From IMG/VR virus record IMGVR_UViG_3300025364_000003, positions 142,529-206,528 of that record: DNA of 64,000 nt, one strand, 5' to 3'. Positions within the stretch are counted from its first letter, which is position 1; the number at the start of each line of letters is the position of its first letter. Source of the stretch: a virus. The translations under genes and the position numbers were made by a program. Below, piece after piece: positions 44,560-53,528 of the stretch. Under the pieces are notes generated by a model. It made no database searches, was not told where the DNA came from, and saw only the letters and a list, made by a program, of their open reading frames with translations.

Positions 44560-45054
44560 ATGCCAAAGAGTAAATATCCAAAAAGCGTACAAGATCTACC
44601 AGAAGACGACTACAGTCAGTGGACGGCAGTTTATCACAGTGCACGTGACGGGGGCGACAGCAAAGAAACCGCAGCAAAAAAAGCTTGGGGTGCTGTTAAG
44701 GAATCCGGCTTGCAAGAAAGTGGTGAAGATAATCCATGCTGGGATGGTTACGAAATGGTCGGTATGAAAACCCAAAACGGGAAAGAAGTACCTAACTGCG
44801 TTCCGAAAAATGAATCAAAAAAACCTGTACGTATTTCAAAAACGCAGCTTAAAGAAATGGTAAAGCGGGCCGTTAGAAATCAATTACAAGAGGCTTCCAC
44901 TGTTCGAAAGCGTCAAATGATACTTGATCGGTTTAGAACCGAAGCAAACCTTTCAACTTATGAATTGCTAGAAGACGTCCTTGAATTCATTGATGAAAAG
45001 ACTTGGCAGAAAGTATTGCAGGGCATTGGTAACAAATATGGTTATCGACTTTAA
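44560..45054 (+). CDS. ChaB-like domain protein with internal targeting helix
   Basis: 164 residues. Residues 1-48 MPKSKYPKSVQDLPEDDYSQ ... GDSKETAAKKAWGAVKESG match the ChaB fold (DLP, A..A, E-T-A-x-x-x-A-W-x-A-V-K). Residues ~58-85 DNPCWDGYEMVGMKTQNGKE then VPNCVPK is a module shared with T4-like marine phage proteins. From residue ~90 comes VRISKTQLKEMVKRAVRNQL with Q-E, a class-B helix, then a ~50-residue helical tail. The layout domain-signal-domain again suggests processing. Confidence 0.65.
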   Translation: MPKSKYPKSVQDLPEDDYSQWTAVYHSARDGGDSKETAAKKAWGAVKESGLQESGEDNPCWDGYEMVGMKTQNGKEVPNCVPKNESKKPVRISKTQLKEMVKRAVRNQLQEASTVRKRQMILDRFRTEANLSTYELLEDVLEFIDEKTWQKVLQGIGNKYGYRL

Positions 45055-45126
45055 CAGAATAAAACAAAGACATAATAAATGAGCAGAATAATTTACCTAT
45101 AGAGCCTTTATACGGGAACAGGTAAA

Positions 45127-45618
45127 ATGAAGCTTAATAGAACACAATTCAAGAAAATTTTAAAAGAGTGCATCAGAGAATTAATAACAGAAGGTGCATT
45201 TGACAATGTAATCAAAGAAAATGTTCAACCAGTTGCTGCAACAGCTAGGGTTGCTCCAAATGATTTTGTAGGACAGGTTACTAAAAATTCTACCACGGCG
45301 CAACCACCATTCTCTTCTGTTGGTCATATGACACCAAATGAAAGACTTAGGGAACTTTCTCGTATTGCAGCTATGCAGACCGCTCAAGGTGACCCAAAAC
45401 AAGCTGCAATGATGGAAAGTATTTTTGCAGACACGGCAATGACGACCCTACAATCGCAACTTGGAACAGAAATGGGCGGCGGAGGTGGTGTTTATCTCGG
45501 CGAACAAGCAAGTCCAGAGGTAGAACAGATTGATCAGGCCCAACTAAATGCTCTTAGTGGCGACCGTCCAAAAAATCATTGGGCAGCTTTAGCATTCGGA
45601 AAGTATGAGAATAAGTAA
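45127..45618 (+). CDS. Targeting-helix protein, 163 aa
   Basis: Starts MKLNRTQFKKILKECIRELI followed by T-E-G, a class-B helix ending I-T-E. The remainder is Ala/Gln/Pro-rich with helices (LRELSRIAAMQTAQGDPKQA) and a Gly run (EMGGGGGVYLGEQ) near the C-terminus. SD ACAGG. No domain recognised. Likely an internal head protein from signal and position just upstream of scaffold and capsid genes. Confidence 0.6.
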   Translation: MKLNRTQFKKILKECIRELITEGAFDNVIKENVQPVAATARVAPNDFVGQVTKNSTTAQPPFSSVGHMTPNERLRELSRIAAMQTAQGDPKQAAMMESIFADTAMTTLQSQLGTEMGGGGGVYLGEQASPEVEQIDQAQLNALSGDRPKNHWAALAFGKYENK

Positions 45619-45672
45619 AAGTTTTTAGTGACGTAATATTTAGTAAGCAGATAGTAAGCAAGGAAACAAGCA

Positions 45673-46203
45673 ATGCCATTCGAACAATTCAAAGTTGATG
45701 TCCCATCCACTACCCGTGGAAACGGTTCTTCTGATACCGAATCACTACAAACTGCACACCCAGGTTCTCCAATTTACCGTAATGAAATTAACGATGCTCT
45801 ATTGGAGGAACAGGCTAATTCAGTTTTGATTGGTCCGCTTGATGCTTCAGACCCGATCGATTCTGGAAGAGGTACCGATGTTCAGGCAATTGCTTACTGG
45901 GATCTCCCAACAAACTATGGCAGAGATTATGAGCTTGCACCAAATCTCGATGAGGTTGTGGTTGGCGGTGGTGGTCTACCAGGTTCGCCGTATGCTCCAA
46001 ACATCGCAGTTCCAGCCGAAGGTCAAAACCCAGCTGATATTCCAGCAGAAGGCGTTGGTGTAACTCAAGCTGCCCAAGGCGGCGGCGGGCCCTTTGGTGG
46101 AGATGGATTAGCTTCTCCATCCGACACAAGAGAAAACGTTGGTCGTCAAACCATTGGCTCTCTTGGTCTTGGCACCTCGACTCCTTCTGGTGGTGGCGCC
46201 TAA
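45673..46203 (+). CDS. Unknown Gly/Pro-rich head-region protein, 176 aa
   Basis: SD AAGGAA. Mostly disordered: Ser/Thr-rich start, a single helical segment RNEINDALLEEQANSVLIGP that contains L-L-E, and a Gly/Pro/Ala-rich C-terminal half (GGGGLPGSPYAP, AQGGGGPFGGDG). Directly upstream of the scaffold gene, so a head-assembly role is plausible. No family recognised. Confidence 0.55.
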   Translation: MPFEQFKVDVPSTTRGNGSSDTESLQTAHPGSPIYRNEINDALLEEQANSVLIGPLDASDPIDSGRGTDVQAIAYWDLPTNYGRDYELAPNLDEVVVGGGGLPGSPYAPNIAVPAEGQNPADIPAEGVGVTQAAQGGGGPFGGDGLASPSDTRENVGRQTIGSLGLGTSTPSGGGA

Positions 46204-46221
46204 TTCACTTAAGGAAATAGA

Positions 46222-48483
46222 ATGACAGATCTTTTTACAGAAGCAGTAAGGGACGCTGAAAAGCTTAAGGAAATCGCAGAGGCCGATGCGAAGAAAGCCT
46301 TAATTGAAGAACTCACCCCTTACATTAAAAAAGTAATTGCGAAGGAAGCTATGGGTTCCTCGGACTTCTTCTTTGAACAGGAAGATGAAGAGGAGGTTTC
46401 GCCTCAACTACCACCAGACCCTCAGGGTATGGGTGGTACACAACCAACCACTGCTCCAGCCGGCACAACTGATCCGACTCAAACGGTTGCAGGAGAGCTT
46501 GGCGATCAAACAGTGGACGCCCCAGTTCCTGCACCTGGCGGTGAGGATTTGGTTGGTGCTTCTATGCCAGATGAAGATGGAAAGATCGTTGTTGATTTCG
46601 AAGATCTTTTTGTAGACGCTGACTCGGATCAGGTTACAATTACGCCTGGAGAGGCACCACTCCAAGCAGCAGGTGCTCCAGCAGGTGCACAGCCAACTCA
46701 GCCGACAGAGCCAGCTGCTGTGCCAGCTCCAGAAACTGCTGGTCCAGCAGCACCAGTTCAACCAGCTGCTGGTGAGCCAACTGAAGAAGAAGAGGAAGTT
46801 GCACCGCTTCCAACAGAGGCGGTTTCTTATAAAGAATACAATAGGGTCCTTAGTAATATTTCTGAACGGATTGATCGAGCTTATTTCTCAGGACGAGTTT
46901 CTGACATCACGAGAAGTTCTCTTAAAAAGAGACTTTTTGATTTAGTCGAAGCTTTGGATGGAATGCGAGATCGGGGCCTAATTACTAACAAACAAGCTCG
47001 TCTCAACGAAAACAAGTTAGAATTTTTATTCTTAAAGCTGAAAGAGGCAGGTTTGGATAATAGTTACTTGAAGAAAGAACAAGGTAAAGGTACCGATATG
47101 ACAAGTCTCAAAGAATTTGCAGCAAAACTTTTCGAGGAAGATGAAAACCTCGCTAAGGATTCTGCTCACACTGGCGAGTCCGGTTTGAAAGTTGATGACG
47201 AATATTCACGTCACGCAGCTGATGTATCTGGTGTTGATCCACATCTTGGTGGTCCCGAAGACGTTGAAGTCGCTCAGGAGGGCAAGCTTGCCGAAGAGAT
47301 GAAGGGTGGAACCGCTGGCTCTGTTGATGCAGATGCAATTAGTGGCGATGTGCACGATCGTCCTTGGGATGAGGCCGAGCCTGTTGTTGATGAGGAAGAT
47401 CAGGATCAAACCGTTACTCGTTCAATGAATGAGAACAGCGCAGACGCAAACACTGATGCAAATGATGACGTTGCAGAAGGTGCAGCTGGCTTTGGTGACA
47501 CTAACGAAGAACCAGTCGCAGAGTTTGAAGTTGATGACGCCGAACTTGCAGAGGCAGTAAGGGCAATCCGCAAGGAAAATATCAAACGTAAGCTTGATGC
47601 TCTTAGAGAAGCTTCCGACGGCAAAGAAGCAGAGTCATGGGAAGATGCCGAACCAGAAGGTGGTGATGACGGTTCCCATGAGAACCTTGAGGACAGGAAA
47701 CATAAGAGCAATCTTAAAATGAAAGAAAGCATGTACGAAATGGATATGATGGAAGATGATGACCTTGGTGTTGATGATGCCGCAGATCTTGTTCTTTCGG
47801 TAGACCTTCCGCCAGAGGTTGAAGAAGAGTTGGCAGCACTTGGTGTTGATGATCTTGACGTAGACGTTGATCTCAATGTAGGTGCTGAGGATGAGGAAGT
47901 TGAAATCGTTGATGACGAGGATGACGAAATGGATGTTGACCTTGGTGGCGACGTAGACGATATGGAATCCGCAGAAGAAGACATGGTTCTTGCAGATGAG
48001 ATGGAAGAGGCAATGCACATGGAATCCCGTAAGTTCAAACACCTCGCACGTAAGAACAGACTTCTTGAAAAGAAGCTCGCAAAGGCTGTCAAGCTTCTTG
48101 AAGCAAGAGGCAAGCAGGTTGAAGGATTGAACAGACAGCTCGCAGAGACCAACTTGTTCACTTCAAAGACAGTTTACTACAGCAAATTCCTTCAGAGAGC
48201 ACTCTCTGAAAAAGCACTCACCAAGAAGGCTCTACAGCAAATTGTCGAGCACCTTGACAAGGGTGCATCCGTAGCCGAGACAAAGGCTATTTACACAAAA
48301 ATTAAGCGCAGGCTCGACGAGCATGCATCAGCTTCCCGCAAATTGGGTGGTTCTTCCTCTAAGGTGACCAAACCAGGGAGCGCAAACCTCACTGAGGCCG
48401 CTCAGCCACAGGCAGGTCATGATTCCAATGGCCAATCCGCAAATCGCTGGCAGGTACTTGCCGGGATCAAAAAGGTTGACTAA
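46222..48483 (+). CDS. Prohead core/scaffold protein (gp22-like)
   Basis: 753 residues, SD AAGGA. Strongly acidic: Pro/Ala/Gln-rich linker at ~55-195, a helical block at ~205-290, a Glu/Asp-rich region up to ~620 (DVDVDLNVGAEDEEVEIVDD) and a final coiled coil (KFKHLARKNRLLEKKLAKAV). The last residues are SANRWQVLAGIKKVD, ending at D753. Its place directly before the capsid gene, acidity and coiled coils fit T4 gp22-type scaffolds, which are degraded in the maturing head. The C-terminal NRWQVLAGI is shared with the N-termini of several small proteins at 52320-61756. Confidence 0.75.
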   Translation: MTDLFTEAVRDAEKLKEIAEADAKKALIEELTPYIKKVIAKEAMGSSDFFFEQEDEEEVSPQLPPDPQGMGGTQPTTAPAGTTDPTQTVAGELGDQTVDAPVPAPGGEDLVGASMPDEDGKIVVDFEDLFVDADSDQVTITPGEAPLQAAGAPAGAQPTQPTEPAAVPAPETAGPAAPVQPAAGEPTEEEEEVAPLPTEAVSYKEYNRVLSNISERIDRAYFSGRVSDITRSSLKKRLFDLVEALDGMRDRGLITNKQARLNENKLEFLFLKLKEAGLDNSYLKKEQGKGTDMTSLKEFAAKLFEEDENLAKDSAHTGESGLKVDDEYSRHAADVSGVDPHLGGPEDVEVAQEGKLAEEMKGGTAGSVDADAISGDVHDRPWDEAEPVVDEEDQDQTVTRSMNENSADANTDANDDVAEGAAGFGDTNEEPVAEFEVDDAELAEAVRAIRKENIKRKLDALREASDGKEAESWEDAEPEGGDDGSHENLEDRKHKSNLKMKESMYEMDMMEDDDLGVDDAADLVLSVDLPPEVEEELAALGVDDLDVDVDLNVGAEDEEVEIVDDEDDEMDVDLGGDVDDMESAEEDMVLADEMEEAMHMESRKFKHLARKNRLLEKKLAKAVKLLEARGKQVEGLNRQLAETNLFTSKTVYYSKFLQRALSEKALTKKALQQIVEHLDKGASVAETKAIYTKIKRRLDEHASASRKLGGSSSKVTKPGSANLTEAAQPQAGHDSNGQSANRWQVLAGIKKVD

Positions 48484-48538
48484 CGGAAAATAGATATTTT
48501 AACACATACTTAGAAACAGGAGATTTGAGGAGAATACC

Positions 48539-50461
48539 ATGAAGACTTTCACTTTAGAGCAACTCGCAGAAGGCGTACACCGTCGCTCGCTTGGTGCAGA
48601 CTCACCACGACTCGTAAAGAAGTGGGGAGCAACTGGTCTTCTTGAGGGCCTAAAAGGCATGAACCGAGATGGCATGGCACGTCTTCTTGAGAACCAGGCA
48701 GCTGAGCTTCTCAAGGAAACCAACGCTTTGTCCCTTGGTGGTGCTTCTTTGACCTCAAGCGGGAAGATTGCAGGTTTCACAAACGTTGCATTCCCAATCG
48801 TTCGCCGTGTTTTCGCAGGTTTGATTTCAAACGAGATCGTGTCGGTTCAGCCAATGAGCCTTCCAACCGGTCTTCTTTTCTACCTCGATTACACTTACGG
48901 CAGCTCGGTTGGTGGTGACGCAGGAACCGCAGCTAACCAGTTTGCAACAACTAGCGTTGTAGATCCATCAACTTACACCAGCCAGGATTCCGTATACAAC
49001 AACCCACGTGGTGTTGGCGTACGTTCTGGTTCTCTTGCAACCGGTGGACAGTATGACCTTGTAGGTCATGGTTACTCCAAGGTTCACAAGCAGAGCCGTT
49101 TCCTTTCTGGTTCAACCGACTCTGTTGGTTACTGGGCATCTGGCTCCATTTGGACCCCAGGTGGCACAGTAGACACCGCTGATGACTTCGAAGGTCTCAA
49201 CGCACGTTTCGTCATGTACGATACTCGTGTTGAAAACGACCTTACCGATGGCGTACTTGATTACTGCTTCGTGTTTGTCAGCGCATCTGAGTTTACCGAC
49301 AAGATCAACGGTGCTGACCTCAACAACCTCAACCAGATTGCACTCACCGGTTTCGGTGCAGCAACCAACTCTGCTGTTGAGTGGGGAGAGAAGTATCAAG
49401 GTGGTCGAGGCGTGCTTAACCTTCGTCAGATGAACCAGCGTGGTAACTGGAACTCAGCAACTGGTATCTTCACACCAGATCCGCTTAACGGTTCACACGT
49501 GCTTCACGTAGTTCGTCTTGCAAATGCAGGTACCGCACCAGCACCTGATGGAGCTGTCGGTAATGCAGTAACTGCTTCGGCAGCTATCGCAGACGCACTC
49601 AGCGTAAACTCTGACGGTTCAACTCTTACGATTCCAAGCTTCGAGTCTGACTTCGCAGTCGACGCAAGCCCACGTATCCCAGAGGTTGACATCCGCATTG
49701 AGTCCACCAGCGTTACGGCACAAACCCGTAAGCTCAGGGCTCGTTGGTCGCCAGAAATGGCTCAGGATCTCACAGCATTCTACTCAATCGATGTAGAAGT
49801 TGAGCTTACAAACATTCTCTCCGAGATGATTACGCTTGACATTGACCGTGAAATCTTGAACGACCTTCTCACCCAGGCAGGAGCAGCAAACCTCTACTGG
49901 TCCCGAGCACCAGGTAAGCTTGTCAACAAGTTCACCGGCGCAGAGGCTCTCCAGAGCAGCACGCTTTCTCCAGGCCCAATGGCATTCGTAAACATTCAAG
50001 AGTGGTACCAGACCCTCCTTGAGACTGTTACGGACGCAGCAAACACCATTCACCGTAAGACACTCCGTGGTTCCGGTAACTTCATTGTTACTTCCCCAGA
50101 TGTCTGCACCATCCTTGAGCACCTTGTTGCCTACAAGCCTTCCTACAGAGTAGATGCTGACGGTCAGGTTCGTGACAACATGGTAATCGGAGCAGAGGCA
50201 GTTGGTACTTTGAACAACCGTTACACGGTCTACAAAGACCCATATTTCCCAAGCAACAAGCTCTTGATCGGATTGAAGGGTAACACCTTCCTTGAGTCAG
50301 GATTCATCTACGCACCATACGTGCCACTTATCCTTACTCCAGTTATCTACGCTCAGGAAGACTTTACTCCACGTAAGGGCGTCATGACCCGATACGGTAA
50401 GAAGATGGTCAGAAATGACTTCTACGCAACCGTAACTGTTCTTGACATGGGTATAATTTAA
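48539..50461 (+). CDS. Major capsid protein (T4 gp23-like)
   Basis: 640 residues, GAGGAG SD. LVKKWGATGLLEGLKGMNRD, then LLENQAAELLKETNALS, is the propeptide region; cleavage after L-K-E at residue 60 would match T4 gp23 processing after residue 65. The core shows VAFPIVRRVFAGLISNEIVS, VQPMSLPTGLLFYLDYTYGS and near the end RYTVYKDPYFPSNKLLIGLK and FIYAPYVPLILTPVIY, all gp23 hallmarks of the HK97 fold. Codon use is noticeably biased to C-ending codons compared with neighbours, as expected for a very highly expressed gene. Followed by a strong terminator. Confidence 0.95.
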   Translation: MKTFTLEQLAEGVHRRSLGADSPRLVKKWGATGLLEGLKGMNRDGMARLLENQAAELLKETNALSLGGASLTSSGKIAGFTNVAFPIVRRVFAGLISNEIVSVQPMSLPTGLLFYLDYTYGSSVGGDAGTAANQFATTSVVDPSTYTSQDSVYNNPRGVGVRSGSLATGGQYDLVGHGYSKVHKQSRFLSGSTDSVGYWASGSIWTPGGTVDTADDFEGLNARFVMYDTRVENDLTDGVLDYCFVFVSASEFTDKINGADLNNLNQIALTGFGAATNSAVEWGEKYQGGRGVLNLRQMNQRGNWNSATGIFTPDPLNGSHVLHVVRLANAGTAPAPDGAVGNAVTASAAIADALSVNSDGSTLTIPSFESDFAVDASPRIPEVDIRIESTSVTAQTRKLRARWSPEMAQDLTAFYSIDVEVELTNILSEMITLDIDREILNDLLTQAGAANLYWSRAPGKLVNKFTGAEALQSSTLSPGPMAFVNIQEWYQTLLETVTDAANTIHRKTLRGSGNFIVTSPDVCTILEHLVAYKPSYRVDADGQVRDNMVIGAEAVGTLNNRYTVYKDPYFPSNKLLIGLKGNTFLESGFIYAPYVPLILTPVIYAQEDFTPRKGVMTRYGKKMVRNDFYATVTVLDMGII

Positions 50462-50491
50462 ATTATTCCTGCCCTCGCCGGCAAAAAAACG

Positions 50492-50523
50492 AAAAAGCGA
50501 CCACTTGTTGGTCGCTTTTTTCT
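50492..50523 (+). terminator. Terminator after the capsid gene
   Basis: GCGACCA-CTTGT-TGGTCGC hairpin (50497-50515) with an upstream A-run and T6 downstream. Confidence 0.9.
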
Positions 50524-50561
50524 TTTAAAATTCCCTTGTGTTTTCAAGGCCCACCCGCTAT

Positions 50562-50610
50562 TTTTGATATTGTTACTGTGTTAGATATGGGGGTATATAT
50601 CCTGCCCTAT
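50562..50610 (+). repeat. Diverged duplicate of the capsid gene 3' end
   Basis: In one frame this reads DIVTVLDMGVYI; the capsid protein ends ATVTVLDMGII. The DNA differs mostly at third positions (GTA/GTT, CTT/TTA, GAC/GAT), and the similarity continues past the stop into the shared CCTGCCCT (50468 and 50601). It sits just upstream of the GIY-YIG gene. Confidence 0.65.
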
Positions 50611-50645
50611 GCGCCCTATTCTATAGTATAGAGTGGAAGGCAGTA

Positions 50646-51539
50646 ATGAAAATATTTTTACACGGATATGCAAATAAGCGTGGTATTTATAAAATTACTA
50701 ATACAAAAAATGGACGTTATTATTATGGATCCGCTTCTCGTTTAAAAGAACGAGCTTATTCTCATCGGGACGATTTGCGCAGAAATAGGCATGCGAATTT
50801 GTTTTTACAAAGAGATTATAACAAATGTGGCGAAGATGCATTTATATTTGAAGCAATAGAAACAGTAGATGGAGCCAGGGAAGAACAACTCGCTAAAGAA
50901 CAGGCTTACCTTGATAAATTTTTTGATGGAGGAAACGAATGTTACAACCTTTGTCCAAAAGCAGAAAGTAGAGAAGGTAGCAAAAATGTTCGTCCATTTA
51001 ACCCAGAAACAGACGGGCGAGTAACATCACGAACGCCAGAAGTGTGTGCTATTGTAAGCAAGAAAAACAAAAAGACGTGGAACACACCAAAGAAAAAAGA
51101 AGAAGCTCTCAAGAACGCTCAAAAGCGTTGGGATAACCATTCTGCTGATGTAACCGTCACCAATAAAAAGACTGGTGAAACTGTTACCATTGAAGGTTCT
51201 GTCAGGTCTTGGTGCCAAGAAAGAAATCTCTCTTATAAGTCATTTCATTTAATGCTCAAAGGCAAGACTAAATCTTCAGGCGGTTGGTTTCTTGGCACGG
51301 AAGAACCGACTTACGTGGAACGCAAGGGTGAAAAAAGAAAACCTTTGTCGGATGAACATAGAGCCAAGATAGCGGGTGGTAAATATGCTGGTGTTGTCTT
51401 GAAGAACAAGGTGTCTGGTGAGATGTTTGTGGTTGGTGAGAATGCCAAAGCTGATTGCCGTGAGCGTGGCATTTCATATTCAAGCTTTGCAAAAATGATG
51501 AGTGGTAAGTGTAAAAGTGCTTCTGGTTGGATAGTCTAA
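50646..51539 (+). CDS. GIY-YIG homing endonuclease
   Basis: 297 residues, SD GGAAGG. N-terminal domain KRGIYKITNTKNGRYYYGSA, SRLKERAYSHRDDLRR, then F-EAIE and EQAYLDKFF form a GIY-YIG nuclease (Arg after YGS helix, Glu in the E-x-x-x-Y/L-D region). Two C-terminal IENR/NUMOD-like modules follow: GSVRSWCQERNLSYKSFHLM...SSGGWFLG and ENAKADCRERGISYSSFAKM...SASGWIV, with a NUMOD3-like SDEHRAKIAGGKY between. Free-standing enzyme placed after the capsid gene, a typical site for phage homing genes. Own terminator downstream. Confidence 0.88.
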   Translation: MKIFLHGYANKRGIYKITNTKNGRYYYGSASRLKERAYSHRDDLRRNRHANLFLQRDYNKCGEDAFIFEAIETVDGAREEQLAKEQAYLDKFFDGGNECYNLCPKAESREGSKNVRPFNPETDGRVTSRTPEVCAIVSKKNKKTWNTPKKKEEALKNAQKRWDNHSADVTVTNKKTGETVTIEGSVRSWCQERNLSYKSFHLMLKGKTKSSGGWFLGTEEPTYVERKGEKRKPLSDEHRAKIAGGKYAGVVLKNKVSGEMFVVGENAKADCRERGISYSSFAKMMSGKCKSASGWIV

Positions 51540-51560
51540 GTTTTTACTAACAAGATTTTA

Positions 51561-51586
51561 GAGCCTCGTCAAAGACGAGGCTTTCG
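51561..51586 (+). terminator. Hairpin terminator after the GIY-YIG gene
   Basis: AGCCTCGTC-AAA-GACGAGGCT stem (51562-51582) followed by a short T-rich tract. Confidence 0.7.
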
Positions 51587-51598
51587 TTGTTAAAGTCA

Positions 51599-51605
51599 CT
51601 ATTTA
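51599..51605 (+). promoter_or_regulatory. CTATTTA element 5 nt before a GTG start
   Basis: CTATTTA-tacta-GTG(51611), directly after a terminator and without SD, so a promoter is required here; supports a leaderless start. Confidence 0.45.
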
Positions 51606-51610
51606 TACTA

Positions 51611-52225
51611 GTGAACAGTAACCTAAAATCGTTATTAACCTTTCTTGAATCCAGTGCTCAACATGAGGCACTCGAATACGGAACGGAACCAAAAGATGAG
51701 GTTGCTTATCCACCATTTATAAAAAAGCTCGCCAAAGAAGTGGAATTGTTGGATAGAAAAGTTCAAAAGGCATATGAAGAGGGGGATCCCAATGCTACAG
51801 AACTTGATGTGTTGTTTGCAATGAAGCAAGAACAGTTGGAAACTGCCTTATCAGAGTTAGAAGACGAGCCGAAAGAAACTGACTTCGAGGATGAATTTCA
51901 AAGTGGCGGGCAAGAAGAAATGATGAGGCAATTTGCTTCAATCTACCGACATTGGCATGAAAAGATTCCTTATCAGGGTGTCATGTTGGACAAACAACAA
52001 CTTCTTGAGTTTCTTCGTGCTTGGGCTAGAGATTACGGCTTTAGACTTGGTGGATTCAAGGAAGAGACAACTGACGAGCAGCTTTTAGATGCAGCCAAAG
52101 ATTCATATGAGCGCATGAAATATCTAATCAACAAAAAGCAAGTTGTTGAACACAAAGCGTTGAATCTCGAATCTCTCTTGTCGGTCCTTGAACAAGCCGA
52201 ACTTGAAGCGTGTTTGGACGAATAA
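51611..52225 (+). CDS. Protein with LLxxLE helices at both ends, 204 aa
   Basis: GTG 51611 chosen from the TATTTA element and lack of SD; an upstream TTG (51587) lies within the terminator tail. N-terminus NLKSLLTFLESS and C-terminus NLESLLSVLEQAELEACLDE both show an L-L-x-x-L-E helix. The body is acidic and helical: FIKKLAKEVELLDRKVQKAY then MKQEQLETALSELEDEPKET. No family known. The repeated end-helices suggest interaction with the same partner, possibly the prohead interior. Confidence 0.55.
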   Translation: MNSNLKSLLTFLESSAQHEALEYGTEPKDEVAYPPFIKKLAKEVELLDRKVQKAYEEGDPNATELDVLFAMKQEQLETALSELEDEPKETDFEDEFQSGGQEEMMRQFASIYRHWHEKIPYQGVMLDKQQLLEFLRAWARDYGFRLGGFKEETTDEQLLDAAKDSYERMKYLINKKQVVEHKALNLESLLSVLEQAELEACLDE

Positions 52226-52319
52226 CGAAGCTTGAATTCAATAATTGTTGTGTCACATTGCTCAAGAGAGCATACAAAAACTTCATACTAAAAAAGTATG
52301 ATGATTACTTGGAGTAGAA

Positions 52320-52691
52320 ATGTTAACAGAAAGACGTCTTAAGAAACTCGCTGGGCTTATAAAAGAATATGAAGAGGGTCTAATGGTCGGGGAAACGTAT
52401 CAAAGCTGGCTTGACGAACATGGCAAATTACCATCCTTGCCATCTAAGGCAGCAGACAAAATCGTGTACTCGCTTCATGACCTTGAAACGGAAACCGATA
52501 CAGAAGGATACGACGAACTTCAGATAAGCGTTGGTCGCTTACCTAAAGATCTTAAGTTAAAGATTGGTGATGAAATCCTGGTAGTTCCATCAGGATGGTA
52601 TTATTCAACTGAGTCAGAATGGGGCGGACCTAATGTACATGGCCCGTTTGATTCAAAAAAAGAAGCTAGAAACGCAGCAGTGTTTGGCTAA
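52320..52691 (+). CDS. RW-LAG motif protein, 123 aa
   Basis: SD GGAG. N-terminus TERRLKKLAGLIKEYEEG is the LAG-box helix with I-K-E. The rest (YQSWLDEHGKLPSLPSKAAD, GDEILVVPSGWYYSTESEWG) looks like a small beta domain. No known family. Convergent with the next gene after 4 nt. Confidence 0.6.
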   Translation: MLTERRLKKLAGLIKEYEEGLMVGETYQSWLDEHGKLPSLPSKAADKIVYSLHDLETETDTEGYDELQISVGRLPKDLKLKIGDEILVVPSGWYYSTESEWGGPNVHGPFDSKKEARNAAVFG

Positions 52692-52695
52692 TTGA

Positions 52696-53520
52696 TTACT
52701 GATCAAACAGGTACTCTAGGAGTCCTTCAACTACTGATTTTGGTTTCTTTTTATTTATCTTCTTTTTCTTCGTTGGATATTTGCCATGAATGTTTGGTGG
52801 ATTCTTTACGGCTTTCCAGATAAACCAAGTAACAGCTTGAAGTTCTTGTGGAGTCAATCCAACTAGGTCTGCTACTTTTCTGTAATCATGAATGATAGCT
52901 TCTCTTTCAGCCTTTGTTGGTTGTCTTAGATCTTGGAGACGTGTTTTAATTCCTCTCCACACATTGATTGCATGTCCATCAAGAACCAACTCTCTTTCGA
53001 CTCTGTCGGGATTCAACAAAGAATGAAAAAACACGGAAACCTTTGGACCTGCAACAAGACCAACATCTCCGGTGTCGAGGATCTTCAAAGCTTTATAAAC
53101 GTTCGATTTGTATGCAGGAACTTTTTCAAGTGGCCCCAAATCACGTTCGCCTTCAAGCATCAACCAGTTTTCTATTAGCCTCTGTGCGGCCAAGAGATTG
53201 ACTTTCCAGCCAAGGTTCGGACTGAGAACGGCAACAACGGCAGCGGTAACTGGCAACGGCAGCTCATATCTTTCTGCTAATTCTCTTACGTGTTGATGAG
53301 CATGTTGATACCAGTTGCTCCAGTAGTCGATTTCATCTTTGGTTGCTTTTTTCAGTACAGAAAGAATATTATGATAACTTTCGTTTTTTTGAAGATTCAT
53401 TTTTTCATGAGGGATTTTTTTCCTACTTGGTTCATTTAGAACGAAGTCTAAGCCGAATCTTTCCCTCTCATCATAATCGGCTTCAAGGAGCCATTTTAAT
53501 AGTCGTTCAACGTTTCCCAT
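52696..53520 (-). CDS. DUF7178-like helical protein (DNA glycosylase-like pattern)
   Basis: 274 residues. ELPLPVTAAVVAVLSPNLGW, KVNLLAAQRLIENW, PAYKSNVYKALKILDTGDVG and GPKVSVFFHSLLNPD, then LVLDGHAINVWRG match a family seen in many actinophage and environmental phage genomes (conserved SP...W..N, GxKxxxF, D.H). The helical pattern resembles HhH-GPD glycosylases, but no lysine/aspartate pair is secure. Ends: N-terminal VERLLKWLLEADYDE and C-terminal VVEGLLEYLF carry the L-L-x-x-L-E-type helix. Function unknown. Confidence 0.55.
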   Translation of the reverse strand: MGNVERLLKWLLEADYDERERFGLDFVLNEPSRKKIPHEKMNLQKNESYHNILSVLKKATKDEIDYWSNWYQHAHQHVRELAERYELPLPVTAAVVAVLSPNLGWKVNLLAAQRLIENWLMLEGERDLGPLEKVPAYKSNVYKALKILDTGDVGLVAGPKVSVFFHSLLNPDRVERELVLDGHAINVWRGIKTRLQDLRQPTKAEREAIIHDYRKVADLVGLTPQELQAVTWFIWKAVKNPPNIHGKYPTKKKKINKKKPKSVVEGLLEYLFDQ

Positions 53521-53528
53521 GGAGATAA

